The notes below the pieces were generated by a model. The model was not told the origin of the DNA. It did no database searches and worked only from the letters and a program-made list of their open reading frames with translations. The translations under genes were made by a program, and so were the position numbers. From UBA9619 sp964630665 (GTDB taxonomy: Bacteria; Pseudomonadota; Gammaproteobacteria; Arenicellales; UBA868), in NCBI GenBank assembly GCA_964630665.1, contig CAZVVN010000036.1:1-31295 (forward strand): 31,295 bases of DNA. The letters are read 5' to 3'. Positions 8,136-15,823 of this stretch are shown piece after piece (positions within the stretch are counted from its first letter, which is position 1; each line of letters begins with the position of its first letter).

Positions 8136-9272
8136 TCAACCAGACGGCTCCAGTGCAGCCAGTACCAGCCGATGGAAGTGATGAACCGCGTGCTCGGCGA
8201 TCCCGCTCAGATCAGGGTCGACGATGAACCGCCCCTGATCGTAGGACTGGGACTTAAGTCCTTTCTGCACGGATTCACACAGGGCGACATCCTCGGGTCC
8301 CAGGGTGTTGTTAACGTACTGAAGCTGTAATTCAATATTCGGGTCGGCATCTAAACCGTAGCGGTGACCGGCAAAACTTGTGGTTTTATGATCCAGTGGC
8401 AGGAAAGACAAGATAGTAAAGCAGGAGTGTCCGGGGAGCATATTGATGGTTGTGGTCGGCCATAGGTACCAGAATGCGCTCTCTTGGTTCGGTGTGCTTG
8501 GATCAAAGGCATAGGCGCTGTTCTCGGGTCGGGTCTTGGGTCCCAGCTGCCGGGACCAGTTATGGAAGGTATCCATGCGGTAACTAGACATGTCAATCAG
8601 TGATGCGAAATCCGGGTGTGCGGGCGTGCAGTGGTAACACTCCAGGTAGTTATCGGCGACCACCTTCCAGTTTGCCGCGATGGCCTCGGGCCCGAATGAC
8701 ATGGTATCAACGGGTTTGAATCCATCCAGGTCTGGAATCCGCTTGCGGATATCCTGCGCCAGCCCGGGCGCGATGCTGTCCAGTGAATCGGCTTCTGGAT
8801 CGAGATTGAAAAAGACGAATTCACATAACGTATCGACCTGTACCGGCCGCAGGCAGAATTCGGATTTGTCGAATCCTGGTACTTTCTCAGAATGCTGCGC
8901 ATGGCGCAGTTCCCCGGTCAGGGCATAGGACCAGGCGTGGTACGGGCAGACTACGTTCGTAGTGTTACCGCTGCCTTCAAGCAACCGATGGGCGCGGTGC
9001 CTGCAGACGTTGTAAAACGCGCGTAATTTTTCGTCCTGGCAACGAACAACAAAAATACTCTCGTCGGCGACAGTGGCAGTCAGGTAGTCACCGGTGTTGC
9101 TCAACTGTGAGAGATGACCCGCGTAGTGCCAGTTGCAATTGAATATCTTGTGCTTCTCCTGCTCATAGGCCTCTGGATCCAGGTAGAACCGGGACGGCAG
9201 GGTATAGGCGTGTTGAGCCTGTTCATGGACCGGCTGTTGTGCGGCCCGTGCGATCGTCCGTGGCTTTGTCAC
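8136..9272 (-). CDS. Rieske non-haem iron monooxygenase, carnitine/choline monooxygenase type
   Basis: A Rieske oxygenase alpha-type protein related to CntA, GbcA and choline monooxygenase, which attack quaternary amines. With the start used here (378 residues) the [2Fe-2S] ligands are Cys90/His92 in CRH and Cys109/His112 in CPYH. The mononuclear iron site is NWKVVADNYLECYHCTPAH with His214 and His219, and an Asp in GPEDVALCE is the likely third ligand. The bridging residue before the first His is Glu211, as in CntA, not the usual Asp. The C-terminal YDQGRF and SEHAVHHFH-like segment are typical of this subgroup. The frame is open to GTG 9368, and ATG 9323 is possible, but GTG 9272 has GGGAG 7 bases upstream and gives the family's usual length. 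No reductase gene is nearby. Confidence 0.88.
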   Translation of the reverse strand: MTKPRTIARAAQQPVHEQAQHAYTLPSRFYLDPEAYEQEKHKIFNCNWHYAGHLSQLSNTGDYLTATVADESIFVVRCQDEKLRAFYNVCRHRAHRLLEGSGNTTNVVCPYHAWSYALTGELRHAQHSEKVPGFDKSEFCLRPVQVDTLCEFVFFNLDPEADSLDSIAPGLAQDIRKRIPDLDGFKPVDTMSFGPEAIAANWKVVADNYLECYHCTPAHPDFASLIDMSSYRMDTFHNWSRQLGPKTRPENSAYAFDPSTPNQESAFWYLWPTTTINMLPGHSCFTILSFLPLDHKTTSFAGHRYGLDADPNIELQLQYVNNTLGPEDVALCESVQKGLKSQSYDQGRFIVDPDLSGIAEHAVHHFHRLVLAALEPSG

Positions 9273-9414
9273 GGTGACTCTCCCTGGTAAAGAATCGATG
9301 TATTCGTCGGTTGGCTGGATCATTTTAATGAAAAATGTCCCGGCCAGCAGCAGGGATGAACTCGACACGGCGTTCGTTCAGAATATGGCCCTGGCTCAGT
9401 TATAGGAATACGTC

Positions 9415-10113
9415 ATGTCGAGGGTCTGCGTAGTGGCCGGTGTCGGTCCCGGGAATGGTGCATCGTTCTCGCGTCGGTTTGCCTCGGAAGGTTACACGGT
9501 CGTGATGCTGGCGCGGAACGCCGCTTACCTGGAACAGCTGAAAAGCGAGGTCGATGGGTCGCTGGCCATGGCCTGTGATGTACGGGACCCCACCGCCATT
9601 GCTGGCGTTTTCGAGCGTATTCATCGCGAAGTCGGGCAGGTCGACGTGCTCATCTACAACGCGGGGTCCGGCGACTGGAATAACGTGGAAAACACCACGC
9701 TGGAGGGCATGGAATCGTCTTGGCGAACCAACGCGCTGGGCTTATTGACGGCAGCCCAGCAGGTCATACCGTCTATGAAGGCGAACCAAACCGGCTGGAT
9801 CGTGGTCATCGGTGCCACGGCATCGTTGCGTGGTGGCGTGAATACCGCCGCCTTTGCCTCGGCCAAGGCCGCGCAGCGCAGTCTTGCCCAGTCGATGGGG
9901 CGCAGCCTGGGTCCGGCCGGGGTGCACGTCAGTTATGTGATCATCGACGGCATCATCGACCTCGAGCGTACCCGCGCGGCGAGGCCGAACCTGCCGGATG
10001 AGCATTTCATGCAGCCGGACGATATTGCTGAAAGCGTTTACCAACTGACCCGCCAGCACCGTTCGGCTTGGACGTTTGAGTTGGACTTGAGACCCTTTGG
10101 GGAGAAATGGTAG
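9415..10113 (+). CDS. SDR-family protein with Tyr-to-Phe change at the active site
   Basis: A 232-residue short-chain dehydrogenase/reductase-fold protein. The nucleotide-binding glycine motif is GVGPGNG (9-15), then ARN, CDVRD, and YNAGSG (81-86) for NAG. The catalytic Ser137 (GATASLRGG) and Lys151 are present, but the canonical Tyr of YxxxK is Phe147 (AAFASAKAA). Loss of Tyr would impair classical hydride transfer, yet FxxxK members exist as a recognisable subset. The C-terminus is short, with DLRPFGEKW. AGGA lies 7 bases before ATG 9415. It is divergent from the Rieske gene (142 bp between starts) and heads the plus-strand run to 13907. Confidence 0.87.
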   Translation: MSRVCVVAGVGPGNGASFSRRFASEGYTVVMLARNAAYLEQLKSEVDGSLAMACDVRDPTAIAGVFERIHREVGQVDVLIYNAGSGDWNNVENTTLEGMESSWRTNALGLLTAAQQVIPSMKANQTGWIVVIGATASLRGGVNTAAFASAKAAQRSLAQSMGRSLGPAGVHVSYVIIDGIIDLERTRAARPNLPDEHFMQPDDIAESVYQLTRQHRSAWTFELDLRPFGEKW

Positions 10114-10201
10114 TGGTCGACGAGACCCGGTCAGCCGGGTAAGAAGCCTTATCTGGGATACCTGTCGAGCCACGGTAACTTTCTAGATAGACGGTGCCCC
10201 T

Positions 10202-10870
10202 ATGTCGCGGTCAATGCTTAAGCTGACAGATTCGGTTTACGATTACATGCTCGAGCATTCGCTGCGCGAGTCTGAGGCCTGCCGGCGGTTGCGTGAAGAG
10301 ACCGCACCGATGAAGATGGGGATGATGCAGGTCTCGCCTGAGCAGGGTCAGTTTATGGCGTTCCTGGTGCAACTGACGGACACCCGCAGGGCGCTTGAGG
10401 TCGGGACGTTCACAGGCTACAGCGCCCTGTGTGTCGCCCAGGCGCTGCCAAGTGACGGCCAACTGGTGTGCTGTGATGTCAGCGAGGAATGGACTTCGGT
10501 GGGCCAAAAATTCTGGCAAGAGGGCGGTGTTAGTGACAGGATCGATCTGAAGATCGGCCCTGCCGTCGACACCCTTCAGGCACTGCGCGAAGACGGCCAA
10601 GACGGCACCTATGATTTTGCCTTCATTGATGCCGACAAGGAAAACTATCTTATCTATTACGAGAGTGTGTTGTCTCTTCTTCGAACGGGCGGTCTGCTGC
10701 TCATCGACAACGTGTTGTGGGGTGGGAGCGTAGCGAGTCTTGGAAAAAACGACGACGACACCAATGCGATCCGGGCGCTGAACCGTCACCTGCACCGCGA
10801 CGACCGCGTGACCCTGAGCATGCTACCGGTCGGTGACGGCCTTACGCTGGTGATGAAAAAGCAGCCATGA
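10202..10870 (+). CDS. Class I SAM-dependent O-methyltransferase, CCoAOMT/COMT type
   Basis: A 222-residue methyltransferase of the caffeoyl-CoA/catechol O-methyltransferase family. Motif I is ALEVGTFTGYSAL (about 64-76). MMQVSPEQGQF (about 41-51) is the typical N-terminal substrate/SAM segment. The metal site is built from FIDADKENY (Asp143 region) and IDNVLWGG (Asp169/Asn170), so a divalent cation is expected. Members methylate vicinal hydroxyl groups using S-adenosylmethionine. ATG 10202 is used; ATG 10214 is a near alternative. The stop at 10870 lies 21 bases before the TauD-like start, consistent with one operon. The acceptor is unknown. Confidence 0.9.
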   Translation: MSRSMLKLTDSVYDYMLEHSLRESEACRRLREETAPMKMGMMQVSPEQGQFMAFLVQLTDTRRALEVGTFTGYSALCVAQALPSDGQLVCCDVSEEWTSVGQKFWQEGGVSDRIDLKIGPAVDTLQALREDGQDGTYDFAFIDADKENYLIYYESVLSLLRTGGLLLIDNVLWGGSVASLGKNDDDTNAIRALNRHLHRDDRVTLSMLPVGDGLTLVMKKQP

Positions 10871-10891
10871 TGAACTCGCGGTTGGTGTTTG

Positions 10892-11956
10892 GTGAGCGCC
10901 GGGCAGCTTAAGCCTCTGGAAGGGCCCTGTGCCTGGCTGGGTGCCCAGGTCGATGAGATGTCCGGTTGGGACGTGACACTGGACAGACAAGACCTGGCAT
11001 GCCTGGATCGTGCTCTGGAAGGTGCCGTCAGCCAGAAGTTTACCTGGTCGTCTCTCACCCGGGCCGATTTTCCTTTGCCAGAGCTGTCCGGAAAACTGCG
11101 AGTCATCGCGGCTGAACTCGAAGGTGGTAGTGGAATGGTGCGGATCAGGGGCTTGTCTCCCGCCCACTACACCGGCGAGGAACAGCGACTTCTGTGGTAT
11201 GGCTTGTGTCTTCATCTGGGCGTGCCTGTTTACCAGAACCCCAAGGGTCAGCTACTGCGGGAGATCTGCGACGAAGGCGAAGACGTTGGTACGCGGTACG
11301 GCCAGATGGTCTCTAACGAGGGGGTTTTCCTGTCTTCCCGGGCCCGCACCGCATCAACGGCCGGGCTTCGGTTTCACACCGACCGCGCCGACATCGTTGG
11401 GTTGTTCTGCCTGGGTCAGGCAAAAAGCGGGGGGCAGACCAGAATTGCGAGCTCGGTGAGTGTGCACAACCAGATGATCCGGCAGCGTCCTGAGCTGGCC
11501 GAATTGCTCTATGCTCCGATCTATCGCTCCCGCCTGGGTGAGGAAGCCGGTGGCGGCCAGATGTTCTACCCGTTGCCGGTATTTGGCTGCCGTGAAGGTA
11601 AGTTCACCAGTCACTACTCACGAACGTACGTTGAGGCCGCTCAGCTGCTTCCAGAGGTCCCACGGATGACGGATGCGCAGTGGGCGGCCCTGGATCTTCT
11701 CGCCGAACTTGCCGAGCAGTTTTGTTTTGAGACGTTGTTCGAGCCTGGCGACATGCAGTTTCTGAACAACCACGTGATCTACCATGCCCGGCACCCCTTC
11801 ATAGACGACGCGGCGGCCGGTTTTCAGCGAAACCTGATGCGCATCTGGTTGTGTCCGCCAGAAAACCGTGCGTTGCCGCAAGACCACGCGGTGCTCTGGG
11901 GTTCAGTGGTAGCCGGTGAACTGCGTGGCGGCGTTGCTTTGGAAACCGTCCAATAG
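10892..11956 (+). CDS. TauD/TfdA-family Fe(II)/2-oxoglutarate dioxygenase
   Basis: A protein of about 354 residues from the TauD/TfdA family, which couples 2-oxoglutarate decarboxylation to substrate hydroxylation with Fe(II). The iron facial triad is visible as RFHTDRAD (His and Asp near 162-164) and NNHVIYHARHPF (distal His near 298); the 2-oxoglutarate-binding Arg is probably in QRNLMRIWL near 313-317. The N-terminal GPCAWLGAQVDE resembles TauD-like proteins of the branch that also holds gamma-butyrobetaine hydroxylase relatives. The start is GTG 10892 or the TTG directly before it, without a strong ribosome binding site; translational coupling to the methyltransferase gene is likely. It may act on sulfonates, betaines or other acids. 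Confidence 0.88.
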   Translation: MSAGQLKPLEGPCAWLGAQVDEMSGWDVTLDRQDLACLDRALEGAVSQKFTWSSLTRADFPLPELSGKLRVIAAELEGGSGMVRIRGLSPAHYTGEEQRLLWYGLCLHLGVPVYQNPKGQLLREICDEGEDVGTRYGQMVSNEGVFLSSRARTASTAGLRFHTDRADIVGLFCLGQAKSGGQTRIASSVSVHNQMIRQRPELAELLYAPIYRSRLGEEAGGGQMFYPLPVFGCREGKFTSHYSRTYVEAAQLLPEVPRMTDAQWAALDLLAELAEQFCFETLFEPGDMQFLNNHVIYHARHPFIDDAAAGFQRNLMRIWLCPPENRALPQDHAVLWGSVVAGELRGGVALETVQ

Positions 11957-11966
11957 AGTCATTGCG

Positions 11967-13172
11967 ATGGGCGGACCGCTGAAGGGCTACCGGATCGTTG
12001 ACTTGTCGACCATGTTGTCGGGGCCGTGGTCGACGTCCATTCTCGGCGATCAGGGTGCCGATGTGATCAAGGTCGAAGTACCCGGGGTGGGTGACTACAC
12101 CCGTTCGCTGGGCGGCCGGAGTGCCGGTCTGCCTGTTAATTTTCTAAACATCAATCGCAGCAAGCGTTCCGTGACGCTTAATCTGAAGCACCCCGAAGGC
12201 AAGAGCGTGCTCAAGAGACTCGCAGCCACGGCCGATGTCTTTGTCCAGAATTTTCGGCCCGGGGTGGTTGAGCGACTCGGTATTGCCGAGCCGAACATCC
12301 GCGAGGTCTCACCCAACGTGGTTTACCTGTCGATTTCCGGTTTCGGTGAGCGCGGCCCGCTGGCTGGCAAGCCGGTCTACGACCCCATCGTCCAGGCGCT
12401 TTCGGGTCTGACCACGATCCAGGCAGGCTCCGATAGTGAGCGCCCCCGGTTGGTGCGCACCATTCTGCCCGACAAACTCACCTCGGTGGTCGCGGCCCAG
12501 GCGGTCACGGCAGCTCTTCTGGCCCGCGCGGAAACCGGGAAAGGTCAGCACGTCCGGGTTTCAATGCTCGATGCCGTGCTCAATTTCCTGTGGGCGTCGG
12601 ATATGGGCGGGCAGACCTACGTGAATCGTCCGTTGAGCAATCAGGCGGCTGCGAGTTTTATCGATCTGATCTATGAGACCAAGGACGGCTACATGACCGC
12701 ATCGACCATGGGCGATAAGGAGTGGGCGGCGCTGGCCCGGGCATTCGATCGTCCGGAACTGCTGGAGGACCCTCGTTTTAAGACCAGCGAACTGCGGGAC
12801 CGGAACGTCAATGAACGCCTGTCGCTGATTCAGGACGAACTCAAGTCTCGCACGACACAGGAATGGCTGGAGATTCTGGATCGCGAGGAGGTCCCCTGTG
12901 CACCGGCGCTCACGCGGAACGAGGTTCTGGAACATCCCCAGGTCATTGCCAGTGAAGTGCTCAAGGAGCACGATCATCCGGTTGCGGGACGCGTGCGCCA
13001 AGCCCGGGTAGCAGCCCGTTTCGAAGGCACACCACCGGTCCAGGAGCCACAGGGTGCGCCGCGACTCGGTGAGCACAATCGGCAGATCCTAACGGAGCTT
13101 GGCTACTCGAAGAACGAGATCGAGGCATTGCGTGACGCCGGTGCCATCGGTCAGGAGGACTATCCCGAATGA
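11967..13172 (+). CDS. CaiB/BaiF family (class III) CoA-transferase
   Basis: A 401-residue family III CoA-transferase, which moves CoA between carboxylic acids through an aspartyl thioester. The N-terminus MGGPLKGYRIVDLS is the standard start, followed by the CoA-binding region IKVEVPGVGDYTR and LNINRSKRSVTLNLK. The catalytic Asp is Asp169 in ILPDKLTS, the same number as in formyl-CoA transferase, followed by TGKGQHVRVSMLDAVLN. The frame is open to 11916 inside the preceding gene, but ATG 11967 fits the family. It lies 10 bp after the TauD-like gene and 33 bp before the GST. It probably activates or recycles an acid intermediate of the local pathway. Confidence 0.92.
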   Translation: MGGPLKGYRIVDLSTMLSGPWSTSILGDQGADVIKVEVPGVGDYTRSLGGRSAGLPVNFLNINRSKRSVTLNLKHPEGKSVLKRLAATADVFVQNFRPGVVERLGIAEPNIREVSPNVVYLSISGFGERGPLAGKPVYDPIVQALSGLTTIQAGSDSERPRLVRTILPDKLTSVVAAQAVTAALLARAETGKGQHVRVSMLDAVLNFLWASDMGGQTYVNRPLSNQAAASFIDLIYETKDGYMTASTMGDKEWAALARAFDRPELLEDPRFKTSELRDRNVNERLSLIQDELKSRTTQEWLEILDREEVPCAPALTRNEVLEHPQVIASEVLKEHDHPVAGRVRQARVAARFEGTPPVQEPQGAPRLGEHNRQILTELGYSKNEIEALRDAGAIGQEDYPE

Positions 13173-13205
13173 GTGCCCCTGCTGAATTCCAGTGCGGTCG
13201 TTGGA

Positions 13206-13907
13206 ATGATTGACCTTTATTTCTGGCCAACCCCCAACGGCTGGAAGATCTCAATCGCGCTGGAAGAAATGGCGCTGCCCTACAAGGTCATCGAGGTCAA
13301 TATCGGGCGAGGAGAACAGTTCGAGCCGGCCTTCCGGCGCATCAGTCCCAGCAACCGGATGCCGGCGATCGTTGACCACGATCCGCTGGGTGGAGGCGAG
13401 TCGTTTGTATTGGCTGAGTCGGGCGCCATTCTGCTGTACCTGGCTGAGAAGACGGGCCGCTTTGCACCCGCTGATCTCAAAGGTCGCTACCAGGCGACTC
13501 AGTGGCTGTTCTGGCAGACCAGTCAGCTGGGTCCGATGATGGGCCAGCACGGGCATTTTGCGCTGTATTCTAAAGACAAGATTCCTTACGCGATTGATCG
13601 ATACCGGCACAACGTGTTGCGGCTCTTTGATGAGTTGAACAGGCAACTCATAGATCGTGAACACATCTGCGGTGAATACTCGATAGTCGATATGGCCTGC
13701 TGGCCCTGGGTACTGACCTACAAGAGTCAGCAGATCGATCTTGGCGAGTTTCCACACGTCCGTCGCTGGTACGACGCGCTCAAGACACGGCCGGCACTTC
13801 GGCGGGGCTACGACCTGTTAAAGGAAGCCCGCTCCCGGCGGGGCCATGAGGCACCCGATGCCGAGGCCCGTGTGCATCTTTTTGGAGAGCGAGGGGTCAG
13901 ATCTTAG
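13206..13907 (+). CDS. Glutathione S-transferase, Ure2p/YfcG/YghU-like (nu class)
   Basis: A 233-residue glutathione transferase. The N-terminal thioredoxin-like domain opens with MIDLYFWPTPNGWK, where TPNG is the signature of the YghU/YfcG/Ure2p group. It continues with GEQFEPAFRRISPSNRMPAIVD and the glutathione-gamma-glutamate binding LAESGAILLYL. The C-terminal helical domain contains WQTSQLGPMMGQ and GEYSIVDMACWPW. The bacterial nu-class relatives act mainly as glutathione-disulfide-bond reductases. GTG 13173 is an earlier in-frame start directly after the CoA-transferase stop, but ATG 13206 matches the family start. It is the last gene of the plus-strand run and converges with the doeB remnant, 24 bp apart. 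Confidence 0.9.
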   Translation: MIDLYFWPTPNGWKISIALEEMALPYKVIEVNIGRGEQFEPAFRRISPSNRMPAIVDHDPLGGGESFVLAESGAILLYLAEKTGRFAPADLKGRYQATQWLFWQTSQLGPMMGQHGHFALYSKDKIPYAIDRYRHNVLRLFDELNRQLIDREHICGEYSIVDMACWPWVLTYKSQQIDLGEFPHVRRWYDALKTRPALRRGYDLLKEARSRRGHEAPDAEARVHLFGERGVRS

Positions 13908-13931
13908 CCCTGGTTCTGGTCAGTTGGTGGC

Positions 13932-14174
13932 TTACAGGTCGACCGCAACGAGTGCCAGAAAATCCCGCGGCGATACCAGAACTTTGTGGCGGCGGCCGAT
14001 CAGCGTGCCGCCGATCCGGGACCGGTAGACGACAGGATCCGTCTGAGGGCGCTGCGGGAAGTGTATTTGGCCGAGCAGTTGTCGTTTGCTGACCGGAGCG
14101 CCCAGGTCTGTGAGGACTTCCCAGAGGCCGGCGTCTTCTGAGATGGTGAAGCAGACTGAATGTGGTGTGCGCAT
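13932..14174 (-). pseudogene. C-terminal remnant of a DoeB/EutE-type N-acetyl-diaminobutyrate deacetylase
   Basis: An 80-residue frame whose sequence (SEDAGLWEVLTDLGAPV, IHFPQRP, VYRSRIGGTLIGRRH, SPRDFLALVAVDL) matches the C-terminal beta domain of the succinylglutamate desuccinylase/aspartoacylase family, and in particular the DoeB branch. The family is normally about 330 residues, and the zinc-binding catalytic N-terminal part is absent. Only 65 bp separate it from the doeA-like stop, so there is no room for the rest. The frame reads open upstream, but the codons there (rich in Pro and Arg) are not family-like. Its place right behind a doeA homologue, the order of the ectoine degradation operon, supports decay of a former doeA-doeB pair. 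A short expressed protein cannot be excluded. Confidence 0.68.
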
Positions 14175-14194
14175 CTGACGGGTGGGAGCCAGCC

Positions 14195-14209
14195 CCCGGG
14201 ACTCCCGGG
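14195..14209. repeat. GC-rich palindrome between doeA and the doeB remnant
   Basis: CCCGGGA-C-TCCCGGG is a perfect inverted repeat with 7-base arms around one base. It sits in the 65 bp between the doeA-like stop and the doeB remnant. There is no T-run, so it is not a convincing terminator. It may be a hairpin at the scar of the deletion that removed the rest of doeB, or chance. Confidence 0.4.
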
Positions 14210-14239
14210 TGGCAGGCGGGTCTTCAGTCGGGCGGGGTA

Positions 14240-15433
14240 TCAGCGAACCACGATCAGTTCCCGAGTGACGTCACACAGGCGCTCGGCGCCGTGGTCTGTG
14301 ACGACTACAGACTCCGAGATGGCGGCACCAAAGTCGTCCAGCCAGACCCCGGACTGGAAATGAAAGCACATTCCAGCCTTGAGCTCGGTTTGGTCTCCGG
14401 GCCGGAGGCTGACGGTTCGTTCACCCCAGTCAGGCGGAAAATTAAGTCCGATCGAGTAACCGACCCGGCTGTCCTTGCTGAACCCGTTGCGGTTCAGAAC
14501 CTTCTGCCAGACGTCTTCAACGTGTTCGGCAGTATTCCCGGTTCGCATCACCTCAAGTGCTGCATCACCGCCCTCGACGATCACCGAGGTCAGTTTCGTT
14601 ATCTTCTCCGGAGGTCTACCGAGGTGAATACTGCGGGTCAGTGGTGCATGGTAGTGGCGGTGTGCGCCGGCGATCTCCATGACGATCAGTGTGTTGTCTG
14701 GCAGGGGTTCCGCCGACCAGGTCAGGTGCGGGGTGCTGGTTCCGTCACCCACCTGGATGAGCGGGCACATGCTGGTGTAGTCGCCGTGCTTGCCCTCCAG
14801 AGCTGTGATCTGGCTGCTGTAGGTTTCGGCGATTACCTGATGCTGGGGGACACCGGGAGCGATGGTGTCGATCGCCCGGCGCATGGTGCGGCTGCAGATC
14901 CGACCCGCCACACGCATGAGGTCAAGCTCGGCGTCAGATTTGACCAGCCTGGCCCAGTTCACCAGTTCACGGCTGTCATCGATCTGGCTATTGGGTAGGC
15001 CCTTGACCAGATGGGCGTGGCCCCGTGCCGTGTAGTAGTGCGCATCCAGTTCAACACCGATTCGGGCTCTCGCCCAGCCACGATCGATGACCAGCGCGCA
15101 CAGTTCGTCGAACGGATGGTCGAGTGGATGATGGACGAGCGGCTCGGAGTACCCGATGATGTTCTCATCGGGAAGATCGGTTGTGACACAGGCGGCCCGG
15201 GCGTCCTGTGCACGGCCAAACCAGATCGGAAAGGCGTCGTCGAGGTGCAGCAACACTGCCTGTGGCATGTAAAACGACCAGCCATCAAAACCGGTCAGCC
15301 AGCACATATTGGCCGGATCCTGGCAGATTATGAGGTCAATACCGGCATTGATCATGCGCGATTTGACATCTGCAATGCGGCTGCCGTATTCCGCTGCATC
15401 AAACGGTTTTTCAAAAGCAGATTTAATATTCAA
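14240..15433 (-). CDS. doeA: M24-family ectoine hydrolase homologue (DoeA/EutD type)
   Basis: A 397-residue protein of the M24 aminopeptidase/creatinase fold. The segment DPANMCWLTGFDGWSFY (39-55), then WFGRAQDA, PHLTWSAEP (235-243), EIAGAHRHYHAPLTR (253-267) and PPDWGERTVSLRPGDQTEL near the C-terminus follow DoeA, which opens the ectoine ring to give N-acetyl-diaminobutyrate. Where metallo-M24 peptidases have metal-binding Asp residues, EIAG and YHAP stand here, as in creatinase-like members, so it is not a typical prolidase. The start is TTG 15433 with AGGA 8 bases upstream. A remnant of the partner gene doeB follows. With no working doeB, doeC or doeD in the window, the real substrate may be ectoine or a related cyclic amide. 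Confidence 0.85.
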   Translation of the reverse strand: MNIKSAFEKPFDAAEYGSRIADVKSRMINAGIDLIICQDPANMCWLTGFDGWSFYMPQAVLLHLDDAFPIWFGRAQDARAACVTTDLPDENIIGYSEPLVHHPLDHPFDELCALVIDRGWARARIGVELDAHYYTARGHAHLVKGLPNSQIDDSRELVNWARLVKSDAELDLMRVAGRICSRTMRRAIDTIAPGVPQHQVIAETYSSQITALEGKHGDYTSMCPLIQVGDGTSTPHLTWSAEPLPDNTLIVMEIAGAHRHYHAPLTRSIHLGRPPEKITKLTSVIVEGGDAALEVMRTGNTAEHVEDVWQKVLNRNGFSKDSRVGYSIGLNFPPDWGERTVSLRPGDQTELKAGMCFHFQSGVWLDDFGAAISESVVVTDHGAERLCDVTRELIVVR

Positions 15434-15823
15434 TGTAAGGGTCCTGTTGTTTGGTACCGGAGTTTAGCGTCACCATCCGTGTGTCGCCTTCGCCGGTCTG
15501 GGCGGTGTTCCAGCGGGTCGTCCTAGTGCCTGATCAGGACAACAAGACCTCGGGGGCCGCAACAAGCTATCCTGGTGGGCCGCTGGTATCGGGAGGCCCG
15601 GTGTCTTTGCCATGGTTGTGTGTTGAGACCTCTTGGCGGTAGCCAGGCTGTGCTGGGCTTGGTCCCAAACATGAATTTTTTCGGGAAAGCCATTGATCAG
15701 AACGGATTGTGTGTCAAACTCCCTACTCCTTAAAGGGTTATTCACGATAACCGGGGCTGACCAGATGACTGGACTCCAGCAACCGGAAGAGGAATTCCCG
15801 GCTCAGACGAAAGGATAATTCGA
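15434..15823. other. Intergenic region between divergent doeA-like and MFS genes
   Basis: A 390 bp gap between outward-facing genes, so it should hold both promoters and any shared operator. Short open frames on both strands show no family resemblance or good ribosome binding site. The composition turns more AT-rich towards the MFS gene. I could not assign a confident -35/-10 pair. No regulator gene lies beside it. Confidence 0.5.

Noticed and set aside
14162..14998. A 278-codon open frame on the plus strand
   Set aside because: It lies opposite the doeA-like gene, whose protein has clear family motifs; the plus-strand product shows none.
14240..15433. DoeA-like protein as a prolidase or as the DMSP lyase DddP
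   Set aside because: The landmarks (PANMCWLTGFDGWSFY, HLTW, PPDWGERTVSLRPGDQ) follow DoeA, and the usual metal-binding Asp pair of M24 peptidases is not seen.
15451..15745. Short open frames on both strands in the doeA-MFS gap
   Set aside because: No good ribosome binding site, no family resemblance, and residue composition like non-coding translation.
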